Assembly (NCBI GenBank): GCA_029204225.1
Contig: CM055097.1
Location: 5,523,620-5,587,619, forward strand
Length of the DNA: 64,000 nt
DNA from: Diphasiastrum complanatum
Lineage: Eukaryota; Streptophyta; Lycopodiopsida; Lycopodiales; Lycopodiaceae
Reading direction: 5' to 3'
In this document: in pieces, positions 48,014 through 59,715 of the stretch
How the letters are laid out: each line of letters begins with the position of its first letter
Numbering within the stretch: the stretch's first letter is position 1
Made by a program: the position numbers and the translations under genes
The notes under the pieces: model-generated
What the model was told of the DNA's origin: nothing
The model's database searches: none
What the model saw: the letters and a program-made list of their open reading frames with translations, nothing else

Positions 48014-48065
48014 ATTCTGTTGTCTAGAAGAATCACTACTGGGATATCAGTAGTGATAACCTGTA

Positions 48066-48078
48066 GGCTCTGATACCA
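48066..48078 (-). other. Primer binding site of Copia H
   Basis: TGGTATCAGAGCC on the minus strand, directly next to the 5' LTR. Confidence 0.92.
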
Positions 48079-48862
48079 TGTCGTGGAAGCTTTTTCGTTT
48101 CGTGTTCATCCTCTCTCTTGTGATTCGCGAACAATTTTCTGTCTTTGAATTTTCTTTTTGTGCGAAAGCTCTTACAGGATCCCAGACACTCGACTACGCA
48201 TCACAGAACATATTTTATTCTAGCAATCAAGAGACACAACACAAGGCCAAGAGATATACAAAATAGAACAACTATATTGTCAGTTTGGCTTTAGAGCAAG
48301 ATCGTCAGTGTCTCGCTCGTTGGCGGATTGACTCTATGCTCTTTCGCTGTGTTCTGCTTGTTGGCAGACTTTCATGCACAACTATGGTATTTTTGCTTTC
48401 TTACTCTATTTACTACGTCTCTCTTTGTTTCTTACAGATCTTTGTAAAATTCTCATCACTTTTTCTCTCTCTTTGGTTATGATACAGAGAGGATCGTTTA
48501 TACCTCCACTGTGTGGAGTTTACAAGATAGCTAAACGTAGAATCGCAAGACTAGTTAACGCTAATCAACTAGTTAGTTAGTCTTCGTCGCTGCTATTCGT
48601 TCCAGCTGGGCATGAAGCCCGTTGAGCTGCCAGCTGGCAGCGCGAAAGATTTCTCTTCTTGTGTTTTTGTGCTTTTCGTTCTTTTCGTTTTGCGTCCATT
48701 TTGCGGTTTGCGGTCCTGGAGGTGTGTTTACGATCCACGAATCATTTGCGAATCGTTCCTGCTTTGAGTCAAAGACACGTTGATTGTCGCGAATTGTTCT
48801 CGTTCAACCTTCGTGTCTTGTTCGTGCTGCGACAAAGTTGCAGGAGTTCACCATTTCTGACA
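48079..48862 (-). repeat. 5' LTR of Copia H
   Basis: 784 bp, starting TGTCAGAAATGG on the minus strand and ending CCACGACA. Followed on its outer side by TTTAT (ATAAA on the minus strand), matching the duplication at 40011-40015. Confidence 0.92.
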
Positions 48863-51800
48863 TTTATAGTCAAGGCTCTCTTATTGGTACAAAGACCTAG
48901 AAGGCAGGCAATGTACCTACCAATGTACCTATGTTGGTTGGGATATTTAGCATTGGACTACTAATGCAAGCGACAAACAATCAATGAAGATGACAAGTAC
49001 ATAGCACTATCTCCCCACCCACAATAGTATGTCAAATGTAAATACCTTCTTTTGCGAAACTACACGAGTCAATACAAATAGAACATGCTACCTTACATAA
49101 CAAAAGGAAGTAACTCGTATCTTGGTAGGTACATCCTCAATTTTGGCAAATCTTCTATGAAAAAGTTCTATATATTTTGATGAGTGATTTGCTTTTCTCT
49201 TCTTCATGAAATGCATGCATTCTTCTTTAATATGGCATTGGCCAAGTCCAAGGCAAGATTTTTGTTACATATAGAGAGTGTGGTCTTAAGCAAGAACAAT
49301 AATATGATGCTTAACAACAAATTGCATAATGGAAAAGGGACATTATCATTTTTCAAGTATCTATATCAGTAGGAAAATACATATTTCTAGTGAATGCCTT
49401 GGAATCCATATAAGAGAAGGTGAGTATAATGTTCGGTAAGACGATTCAAAAGGACTCTCATTGGAGTGAAATGCTTGGTTGCTTGTTCATTTTAATAAAA
49501 ATAAAGAAGTCGCAGGTTAGATGGAGGCCTTCCACAAGAATTATGATTATTTGTTACTTGTCGTGTATCTTAACTATTTTTTATTAGCTATTTGTGTGTG
49601 TGGGAAGCGGTGGGGCTTCCTCCATGACTGGAACAAAAAGAAACATTAATTTGTATTGACCACAATTCAAGAATGGCTACTCAATATATGTTTTTGCAAG
49701 CTTGTCAATGGTTGCCTTTATGTGGGATGAAGTTGTGATTGCATGCTTGTATGAGAATTTCTAGTCGTATTACATGAGATCAATGTGGTACTTTCCAAAT
49801 GCAATAATAAAAAAGTTGACAATTTAAAGGGCATAGTTTTTGTAGATTGAATGAAATGTGTGTGGTAGAGATCAAATCTTAAGTTTTGCCTATGCTATGT
49901 TTGTTGGAGTGGAATTGAAGCTACTATGAAAATGATTTGATGTGCAATGAGGTGGATAAAATGTGTACAATCGAGGCAAAGAGATCAAGGATTACTTTGT
50001 GGCGCACAATGAGTAGATACATGGTGGCCCCCACCTTATTTAAGGTGCCTTCTTATATTTTGTAGTTTTTAAGTACATATCATGTGTGACTATCAATTAT
50101 TATACATTGGAGGCCAAACATGAGAAAGTATTTAAGCATTGAACTTGATTTTGATTTTGAAAATAATTGAGATTTGTGAAAGGTATATAGACAATGACTG
50201 AGTATAGTTGGGGCTGGGCCCACTTGGGATATGGATCCAAGATCATACATGTCAAGCCACTAGCATGCAAGGACTCATCATGGATAGTGAGCATTTGCTT
50301 TTTTTAGCTTGTAGACTATTTTAATCATCAGTGTAGATGTGCCATATTGTGACAAGTTTTCACATTTTTTATTTCCTGATTACTAATTCTCCTTCTCATA
50401 TAGAAAGGAACCTGCACCTTATGGATAACATCTACCTGCACTTGTGGAAGTCAATTCACTTAAAGATGAAAAGCTAGATGAGCTACAAAGCTTTTTTTAT
50501 TGTATTTTCTAAAAGTGTTGTTTAATTTTTGTTCTCTTCTATCATTTGCATTGTATGCTAGGACTAAAAGTTATTTTGCAGTCACTAGATTATAGTCTAT
50601 CAATAGTTTAAAAAAAAAATTCACGATAGGTACATAGACAAGGATCAACCACATGTGGCATTAGGCCCACCTAGGACGCAAGTCCAAGACCATGCTAGAA
50701 GGTACTACATTGTCGTGGATAGTGGCCAATCACTTTTTTGGCTTTTGGACTACTTGTATTGTAAGTGTAGACGTGCCACGCTGTAATTTGTCATGCATAA
50801 TTTATGTCCTTTCCAATTCTCGTTTTCACATAGAATTTCATGAGGAAAGGTCTCATTATATGTAACATGTTAGCAATAATCGCAACTATGGAAGTTAACT
50901 TGTATGATGAGGAAAAACTAGATGACTAGGCGTTAGATGGGCCCACAAGGATGGTGAGATATTATCTACTATTTCTCTTTTATCCTAGCACCACCCCTAG
51001 AATTTGAAGCCACGCAAATATACAATCATTTTCCATCTTAAATACATGCAATGAGGTGGTCCATGGTTATCCAGAATACTCTAGAGCATAGTTCATGACA
51101 AAATTCTAGAAGCTACTATGCCTTTGTTGGATGATACTAGGTGAGGAGATGTTTGTTGTACCAATTTCAAATTAACAAATTGTGTTATATCTCTGATGAT
51201 TTTATGGCAACAATGTATGGCAACCATACTAATGGTAGATTTTGTAAATCCTTTTCGATATCATTGATGTTTGTTATATTGTATTTGATTGTCATCAACA
51301 CACATCATGTCTTTTCTCTAAAGTACTCATAAAACTAGTAGAAGCTCTAGTTTTCAAAAGCAAAGCACGTAAAGTTGGAAATGTTTTGGTAGAGTATGGT
51401 AATGAGTTGTTCTAAATAGAGTTTGATTGATTTTCATGAGCAGCATATTCCAAAGAATTTATTTTTTTGCAAAAAAACTCTTGAGAATCTACTTGTTAAC
51501 TTTTTTTCCTACTCTCAAGGTCTAGCATTAAGGGAGGCAAAATTTATATGATTTTTTATCACTATATGTGTCTCAAAAGCCTTATCTTGTATTTATACTT
51601 CCATAGAGAAAGGTCAAATTATGTGCAAAAATTTAATGAAGAGCATGCATATTCTAATCCTTGTTGTGGCCATGAGTGCTAGTCCATGCCCTCTACTCAC
51701 AGATGTAGAATGGGTTATATTATTGCACACAATCATGAGCACTTGGATGAGACAACTATGAAGTGATACGTAAACTATAAAAGTCTCACAAGAGGAGCAA

Positions 51801-52999
51801 CATGTGAATAAAGAGAAGCAATCGGTCAACATTTGCCTAAAATGAACAACAATAGATTGCACTACTTGACTAGTCAAAGGAAGGTTGGGGGTACCATAAT
51901 CATGAAGAGAGGTAGGTTTGCAAAGAGGGAGAAGACATTTTCTAACATGATAAAATTTTCTACATAAAAAACAAGAATCATGCAAGCCATGAGAATAAAC
52001 GTTAAGCACATACATGTAAAAAGGGAAGCCCAATAATATATATTCTTCGACAAGGGAGAATTTAGGTTTCCGAAAATCAAACTTTTGATAAAGAGTAGAG
52101 ACTGAAAATTTTTAGTGACTTAACAAGATATTTCAATCACATATGTGGATAATATCGGAATTTTATACTTGTTCTTTAACAAGGTGGGGAGGTGTAAAGC
52201 CATGCCCTGCCCTGCCTCAACGGCCTCATGCCTGGGAGGGTGGCTGGGAGGGTGGCTGCCCAAGAGCTCGAGCCCAAAAGTGTTGCTCACACCAAGGTAG
52301 TTAGCCTTCCCCTCCATAATGCCCTTATCAAGTACAATGTTCATGTGGGTAGCCAATGAATGGTTGCCACATAACATGTAGATGAACATTTTTGTTACAA
52401 GATTTCATTCTCAAGTGTCAATGCCTCTGTCCAAATCAAAGTTTTGGTGGAAGGTGTAAATCAGGCAAATATATACTTGTATTGTGACAATTTTCATGAA
52501 TAAAATGTAGATTATGAAGCACCCAAAACCCATCCCAAAATGGTAGCTGCGTTTGCAAATTACAAATCCAAAACGTTGTTAATAATATTTATGTTCAATA
52601 GAATCACGGGCCTCTCTCTCATAGGTATTAGGGATGATATATTTGGGACTTCTGGCAAAGACGATGATCACTAAAGCAAAAGGTGTGGGCGGGCAGCTAC
52701 AGCAGGTGCATCAATGTCTGCGTCGTCTCATGTGTGATCTGATGGAGAGGGTCTATGGAGCTCTCAATGTGGTATTACTTACTTACTGGTTAGGCTTTCA
52801 TAATTTTGATTTGTGATGTAACAATGGCTTAGAATCGTTTCAGCTGTTCGGTGTGCATGCGTCAGAGTTTAGTAGACTTTGATCTTCAAATTTGAGTCTG
52901 TTTGCGTACAGTTGCATCAGGCCATCGGAGCTGGTTACATTACAAACAAAAAACAAACACACATAATAGATAATAGTACAGTCAAGAAATTCCACATCT
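48863..52999. other. Gene-free region with one diverged tandem duplication
   Basis: No supported coding region. A segment at about 50170-50480 recurs at about 50625-50932 in the same orientation with roughly 30% divergence. Confidence 0.5.
50170..50932. repeat. Diverged direct duplication (two about 310-bp copies)
   Basis: Shared landmarks in order: AGGTA-ATAGACAA, a GGCCCAC-CT-GGA block, CATGGATAGTG/GTGGATAGTG, TAGATGTGCCA/TAGACGTGCCA, then AGCTAGATGA/AACTAGATGA. No coding potential. Confidence 0.55.
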
Positions 53000-53071
53000 G
53001 GGCATTTGGTCTAGTGGTATGATTCTTGCTTTGGGTGCAAGAGGTCGCGAGTTCGATTCTCGCAATGCCCC
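53000..53071 (+). tRNA. tRNA-Pro (anticodon TGG)
   Basis: A 7-bp acceptor stem GGGCATT/AATGCCC, D-arm TGGTCTAGTGGTA, anticodon stem CTTGC/GCAAG with loop TTTGGGT (anticodon TGG), T-arm with GTTCGATTC. Discriminator base C. It is followed by a short T-run (53077-53080), a Pol III terminator. No intron. It closely resembles nuclear plant tRNA-Pro. A functional copy is likely: all stems pair. Confidence 0.97.
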
Positions 53072-56000
53072 TTTATTTTCTTTTGCCTCACTTGGCAACT
53101 CGCAATCTTGAGTATAATATTTAGAAAAATACATTATTGGGCAGTTTTTGGGACTGAGTAGATAGAGGCAGGTCCATTCTCCAAGTATTGTGCCTAACCA
53201 AGAGTTTCAACAAGCCTAGTAGGGCACAAGGCAAAGTGTGAGCCAAAGCAAAATGGACCTTGCTTGGGCCTCTCCATGCACGTAATGCTAAGGGCTCAGA
53301 GTTCCTGTGTATTTTGAAGGCACCTCCTCCCACAGAATTTTCAAGCTGAGTTCGTAATGCCACGATATGCAGAATGCCTGCTGTGACAACTGGATTATTA
53401 GCGTGTTCTGTCGGAATGATGGATCTAACAACAGGATTACTAGTGCATCATGTAGGAATCTCACCGCACTGAGCATTCCCCCCCCCCCCCCACGTAAATA
53501 CTTGCAAATTTTTTTGCAGTGTATTTGAAAGTCGCCTTAAATGGCATAATTTTGTACTTTTCCAAATTATAAAAGCAATAAATACCTTGCATATTCGTAA
53601 GGTGATATTACTATTTTTTAGTAATATTGAGAAGCACCTTACATTTTTGTAAGATTCACTTTCTATTTTTAGAAAGTCACACAAATCTAAATTTATTGTT
53701 TTTTGGAAAGTCAACTTTTTTAAAATAGAAATAAAAAAAAAGAACCTGCAGGTGTTTATGCAGGGGAAGGCCCACGAGCAGGGGCCTTCCGCATTTGGAG
53801 GCGTCCTCGGGCGTCTCAAAACACGGAAGGCCCCCGCCCTAGGGCATTCCCCTATACTTATTGGCACAGTGGAATTTTTATGTTTATTTTGAGATTCTAC
53901 TTGTCAAGGGTTTAGAAAGCCTCGAACGATGAGAGAGCCTAGATGAGTCAAAACAAAATGGGCCTTGCTTGGCCCTCTCCATGGCATTAATTATAGGGCT
54001 GAATTTGATTATTGTCAATTTTGAGATGCTCTATAGGACTTGCATGTAGTACAATGGCTTCTTTACAAGCAGTTTCTAGGATTTTGGACAATAGTTTCAT
54101 TCATTTTCAACCATATATACAATTGTTGTCATTTGGGCAAAATATAATCTTGACCATAACGTACTATGGAATGGGCTGTTCTGCCCGATAAGGATTTCCA
54201 GAAATATGAGGGACTGAGCCTAAGTTTTTTTGGAAAGCCGAACCAAGCAGAATGGCCTTTGCCCGACACTTTCCATTGCGTAATGGATACTTTGAAAATT
54301 TCTGCATGCTCATTATGAAGCATAATGAGCAGTTTGACTTTTTCCAACCACGCTGATGCCGCCATGTGGCAGCTTGGCACCTGACACCTATGACGCATAG
54401 GCTGGATGTGCTGCAATTTTTTTATGAAAAATAAATGCCTATTCTGGTTTTTGATTTGTTCAAAAAGTGAGCAAAATAGGCACAAAGTATCCATTACGTG
54501 TATGGCAACCCATCCAAAGGTCTTGGAACTTTGCTCTCTTGACATTTTCAAGATTTAGTTGTGAAGGGAGAGACAATTTTTTTTTTTTGGGTTGGATTTG
54601 GGGGGGGGGGATTCTCATACGATTGAAGTTTCATGTCCACTTCAACCTCTTTTTCACCCGAAATTCACATGTCACACCCTTTTGCAAACTTCAAGGATAG
54701 AAGGAAAACCTTATAAGCCACATGGGCCCCAAGGTTTTTAATTTCAAAATATAAAATTACTAAATTGTCACACTCTAGGTGATTTATCCCTTGTTAAATA
54801 TATAAATATAGAACAATTAGGTGAATATAATTTTATTTATGTACTAAAACCCTTTATGTAATAGATAAGCAAAATTAAGGGTAAGTACGTAATTTAATAT
54901 ATTTCTATCAAAGTTGGGCGAGAAATTTTTGAATTTTGACCACCAAATACAAAAAATTTCAATGAAACAAATAAAATATAGCCAAAATGCGAAAATTAGC
55001 CCAAATAAAGGTGACATGGCATTCATTGATTGGGCGGTTGCAAGAAATGGCAGCCCCTCATTCCTATAACCTTTTGTAAAGGTTGGAAAGCATATTTGGG
55101 CCTCATGCTTTAACTTTGGTGGCACCCAAAGTCCAATGCATGAGTAGATGACATGATCCTAAATGATGCTACAATTATAGCTAATAAAGATAAGAATCCT
55201 TCTTCCACAAGGGTAGTCAAGGGTGATGTTGACACTTTGATGGAGATTGATATTATATTCACCACGACTTTAAGAAAAGGACCATATTGTGACATCCATA
55301 ACAATTGGTTTAAAATCTTTGGAAGAGTATGCTCCTCTTACTTGTTCTCTAAAATCCATCAAGTTTCAAATCATCCAAATGTTTTGTATCCTTTCAATAA
55401 AATGAGGTAGGCCAACTATATGAATCAATCCTTCTTTCCCTACAAATGCTTGTCATTACAAACAAAGCTCACAAACCAAAGAAAAAATGTCATGATCATT
55501 ACCATACATGAATTTGAAACAATGTTTATTTCGAATCAACTCAGAAATAGATAAGCTACTGAGAGTAAATGGATTTTCAAAATGCCTTGAATACCACTCC
55601 CTAAATTCTAGATTGAGTCCATCAAGACCTATGTTGATAAGGTTTTTTCCAGAACTTTTGTTGATAAGTTCCTTATCTTTTTTATCACCACCAAGATCCA
55701 TGGAAAGATCGTCATTTTCTTGGTCAACACCACTATCCACTATGCTACGAACAAACAACACCTTTTATCTTGCCATTTAGATTTTCGATCCACCATCTTC
55801 AAACTCCTTTATGCAGACTTGATGAAGAATACCATGTTTATCCAGTGCATAAGTATGAAGCGTAGAACAATGAAACATAGAAGCCACCAATATAAGACCA
55901 TCAAATCTTTAATTAGGTAGGATGCTCAATTGTATTGAATATCTTGGCCAAGAGTGCATAATGAGATAGATTGAAGGTCCAAGACACCAAGTTGAAGTCT

Positions 56001-56626
56001 AGGGGGATTTGATAATCTTGACCCTTAGATGTGATGGTGAAATTATTATTAGAGAAGCTGGACTTTGAAAATCAGTAAATCAACAATGATAAGGATCATT
56101 AGACATCCATCGGAATGAAGGTCTATTAGGTCTTGATGTTAATGCCTTGTGGTTGGATTGGAGTTTGTTGAGCAGAGGCCCAAGAAAGTCGGTGGTAGAT
56201 GTTTTGGATGGGGTAGATTAATTGGAATCAACTACAATTTCTGAAACTGGAGGAGGTAGTGCATTAAGTGTAATGCACAAGTGAGAGGTTGGGCATTCAC
56301 TAGTGGTGGGTTGGAATTCCAAAGAATGATGCTTCGGGGCTATGGATAGGAGAATTAGGAAACAAGAATGGATATGGGAATCTAGTGCAATAATTTTGAA
56401 AAATCATTGTGAGCGAGTGACATAAATGTGAGAATAGAAGGACAAGAAGAACTACGTGAGTAAAATAACAAGTAATTATATTGTAGTATAGAGTATTAGG
56501 GATGACCTATTGGCAAAAGGACGAGTCAAATTGTAGGCTGATATTCTAAGGAATATTTGAGCCATCTTGAAAAGGATACAGACTTAAGCCTAGAACTGGA
56601 TCAGTCAAGTTTAGGCCTTTGCGCCA
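53072..56626. other. Gene-free region with low-copy repeats
   Basis: Three diverged copies of an AAGCAAAATGGRCCTTGC block occur near 53250, 53960 and 54250. Poly-C (about 53479-53491) and poly-G (54601-54610) runs occur. A hairpin GGAAGGCCC...GGGCCTTCC lies at 53765-53790. A minus-strand frame at 55456-55761 looks protein-like but has no family. Confidence 0.45.
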
Positions 56627-57267
56627 TGTTGTAACGACTTACCGTTGTTTAGTTCTAAGCCTAAGTCTAGAAGATTGGAACTTAAACTAGTCTGAATAAG
56701 TTCAACTTAAGTGATTTCAATTGTTTATGGTCCATTGGGGGTTTGTCCCACGATACCAATTTAATTAAGTTAAGCCTATGTGGTCTATTTGTCCCATAGT
56801 GCATTTTTGTAATTGACCACCACTCCAAGTATATATAGGAGTGGAAGAGTTCATTTTGGAGAAGAACCTCATTTGCAATACATGCCTATCTTTCTCTCTG
56901 AGTGTTCTCCCTTGTGTGGTTTCATAAATTGTGTTACTTCACATTGTTTTGTATATTATTCATCTGGCAACAGGTTAAGTTAATCTAGGCCCTCCATTCT
57001 CTAGTAGGGTAAGCCTCAGAGGAAGAGATTTTAGGTTAAGTCGTCATTGAATTAGGTTAAGACGTCATTTGGGTTTAGTTGCTAAGTAGAGAAAAGCGAT
57101 TCAGAAGAGTGGATCTTACCCATCAGAATACTCACCCTATGGTCATAGTGCTCTTCCCATCCTCTTGCTTAAGCTAGTTGAAGAAGGCATAGCGTAGACT
57201 AGTTGGGAGACCGCCATAGTCATGCTAGATGGAGCCATAGCCGATGGAAGATGCGAAAGATACAACA
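56627..57267 (+). repeat. Gypsy-type LTR
   Basis: Starts TGTTGTA and ends TACAACA, a perfect 7-bp terminal inverted repeat, with TATATATAGGAG at about 56829-56838. It is followed one base later by the tRNA-Asp primer site. No second copy is in the window. Confidence 0.7.
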
Positions 57268-57268
57268 T

Positions 57269-57283
57269 TGGCGCCGTTGTCGC
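57269..57283 (+). other. Primer binding site (tRNA-Asp)
   Basis: TGGCGCCGTTGTCGC, matching the complement of the plant tRNA-Asp 3' end as used by Athila-like and related Gypsy elements with one change (TTGTCG for TTGCCG). Confidence 0.8.
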
Positions 57284-58790
57284 TCTGTTCTCGTTTTCCC
57301 TACGTTCTTCAAGTTCTTTCTTGCTATTTTTGCTTGTTGCTTCGCATCCTACTTGCTTTTAGCATCCTTTTTTGATGTTCGCATCTTCTTTTATCATCTT
57401 TGCTAAGTTTTTAGGGTTTTTTGCTTTTTAGCCGTCGTTTTTTTTCACTCTTTTAGCCGTCATTTTTTCATCCTTCTTTAGCGATCATTTTTAGGCCCTT
57501 CTTCATGTATTTGCTCTAGGTTTTCAATAGTCTTAAAACTTGAAGGTGGATAGGATGCACAAAAGCTTGGAGGCACGCACTTTGTGTTTTTGAGCAGGGT
57601 TTGAGCATCCACCAACGAGTTTTGAGCAGCCATCAAGCACGCAATCCTTGCAGCCCTCAGCACTCCACCGTTGCAGCCCTCAAACGCCCAACAAGAGTGA
57701 TCCGTTTGTAGCTCGTTTTCATCTGTAGCTTGGATACTTGGACATCAACGCATTTTGAGCAGTTTGAGGTGTGCATTTTTGAAGCAGTTTTCTTCAGCTT
57801 ACCATCGCCACACGTTTTTTAAAGAGCATCGTTTTGAGCAGGGATTCACGAGCTTTTTGGAGCGCACATCATAGAGCACGTTTGGAGGAAAGTTTTGAGC
57901 AGGTTTCCATGCATCATAGAGTGCATGTTTTTGAAGGGCTTCTTGTTTTCCTAGGTGATTTCAGGTGTTCCTTCTTGTGCTTTCAATTGTTTCTTCCCTG
58001 TCCACGGGCTTCTAGCCATCTCGGTTATTTTCAGAACAGCAGGAGACACATCTATCTGGCCCATCAAATCTGTCCACGGGTCCCTGTCCATGATTTCTGG
58101 CTTCTTTGTTGTCCATCAGCTAAAATGGCCCAACACTAAGTATTTCTCAACTGTTTTTCAGAGCAAGGGGCGCATGTATCCACGAGTTTCAAGTTTTTGG
58201 TACACCGAGGTCTCATCCTGTGTACGCCTTCATTCTCTTCATTATTTCATACACCAGCATGCAATCCATCCCCCAACCACGTTGAACTTCATTCATTCAA
58301 CAGTCAAGAGCATAATACCACACCCACCAATCAATCCAGTCCTTCCACGCCATCCTTCTCTTTTTGACTTCAGAGGTTTGTTCGTAGTTTTCCTACTATT
58401 TTTCACAATTTACTTGTGTGTTTCATCAATATTTTAGCTGTTTTCGGACATTTTTTTTCCAGACCTGTGTTCAATGCTTTTTTGGGCTCTTTTTTTATGA
58501 CTTTAGCAGTGTTTTTCCTATTAATTTTTCTTCTTAGCTATTGGAAGCACCACAGTTTGAGTCGTGTGCGGGTACTTCTCGTGCGAGTCATTTCCACGGT
58601 TTTCAGCTCCACGGATCCAAGTTTGTGCGAGTCATCGTTCACATCTATGCGAGTCATGTGCGAGTCATCTTCTATGCGAGTCATGTGTGAGTAGTAAGTT
58701 TCTTTGCACGAGTCATTTTTTTTGCGAGTCATCGTCTGTACGAGTCATCTGTGTTGTGTCGTCGATGTAGCATAGGGAGTCCGTCGCTGG
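57284..58790 (+). other. Leader of the Gypsy-type element, no gag found
   Basis: No long coding frame. Rich in TTTGAGCAG-like words (57590-57910) and, at 58583-58748, eight copies of RCGAGTCAT. A short region at about 57950-58440 has open frames of low confidence. Confidence 0.4.
58583..58748. repeat. Eight copies of RCGAGTCAT
   Basis: Six GCGAGTCAT and two ACGAGTCAT in 166 bp with irregular spacing. Resembles GCN4/AP-1-type bZIP half sites, but could be simple low-complexity duplication. Confidence 0.6.
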
Positions 58791-58942
58791 GAGCGGGAAC
58801 CTCGCCTTCACCTGCATAGCAAGAAGAGAGAGGGAGAGGAGAGAGAGGAGAAAGAGAGTGGAGAGAGGGAGAAAGAGAATGCCTAGATTGAGAAAGGCTT
58901 TGGGGGCTCGAGCGCCTACCCAAAGCTATTCTATCCCAACGT

Positions 58943-58945
<3 letters not shown>

Positions 58946-59007
<62 letters not shown>
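58946..59007. repeat. (GA)n microsatellite, about 62 bp
   Basis: Uninterrupted GA dinucleotides; open frames through it are artefacts. Confidence 0.97.
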
Positions 59008-59013
<6 letters not shown>

Positions 59014-59080
59014 TGGAGAAACCAAGAGAGTTTTCTTAGAATGAGAATGGAAGATGATATAATACAAAGGAAATGGCTCC

Positions 59081-59092
59081 CTTTTATAGATT
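59081..59092 (-). promoter_or_regulatory. LTR core promoter of the third family-E copy
   Basis: TCTATAAAAGGG about 35 bp downstream of CCAAT-type GGCCAATG. Both are conserved in position in the 32.7- and 41.0-kb LTRs. Confidence 0.6.
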
Positions 59093-59715
59093 TTAGAGGT
59101 GAGACTCCTTCACTCTCATTGGCCACTTCATTGGGGCAAGGATTCTAATCCAAGCCTTTAAAATAAACACAACCTAAATCTATTGGTGCTAAGAAAGCAC
59201 AAGGGCATTCACATGTTTCATGTGAGTTTTAAGTTGGACCCTTTTAGCTTTTTTATTTGCAACTTGACTTAGGACCTCTAATGTCATTTTAGAGTTTTAA
59301 GCCCCTAGTCTCTTATTCCTAGGAATTACAACTTGCTACTTGTGCTGGGTTGGGCTTACACGCGCAGGATGCCAGTGCCCTCGCACTTATTTCCCTACTT
59401 ACAATGTACTTTGACGGGGCCCACTAGGTAAGGCTTGGCCAACAATATTTTAAGTGGTGGGACTACTTGTTTATTATTGTGCAGGAAATACCCACAACAG
59501 GGTCCACGGCCCAAAGTAGTGCCGGTCCCTCGGCACTAGGCTGGAACTGTCGTGAAAGGGCGCTGTTGTCGGTTATTTTATTGTTGGGACATGGCTACTT
59601 CAGAAAAAGCGTGGATAGAATTCGCTTACGGAAAACCTGAGGCTTTATTAGTGGATGATCAGCAAGAACTGGGACTTGCCAGATTTTCAATAATACCCAT
59701 AAGGGTCTTGGGCTG

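Larger units (their letters stand above)
58800..59499 (-). repeat. LTR of family E, third copy, minus orientation
   Basis: Read from 59499 leftward it starts TGTTGTGGGTATTTCC, has GCGAGGGCACTGGCATCCTGC, a CCAAT box near 59120, TATA (TCTATAAAAGGG) at about 59081-59092, and a (GA)n tract (58946-59007) further downstream. The 3' boundary is uncertain. Confidence 0.65.

Noticed and set aside
55456-55761. Minus-strand 101-codon ORF as a host gene
   Set aside because: No recognised family, no start context or exons; left as unassigned.
58729-59126. Ser-Leu repeat ORFs on the minus strand
   Set aside because: Translation of the (GA)n microsatellite inside an LTR.
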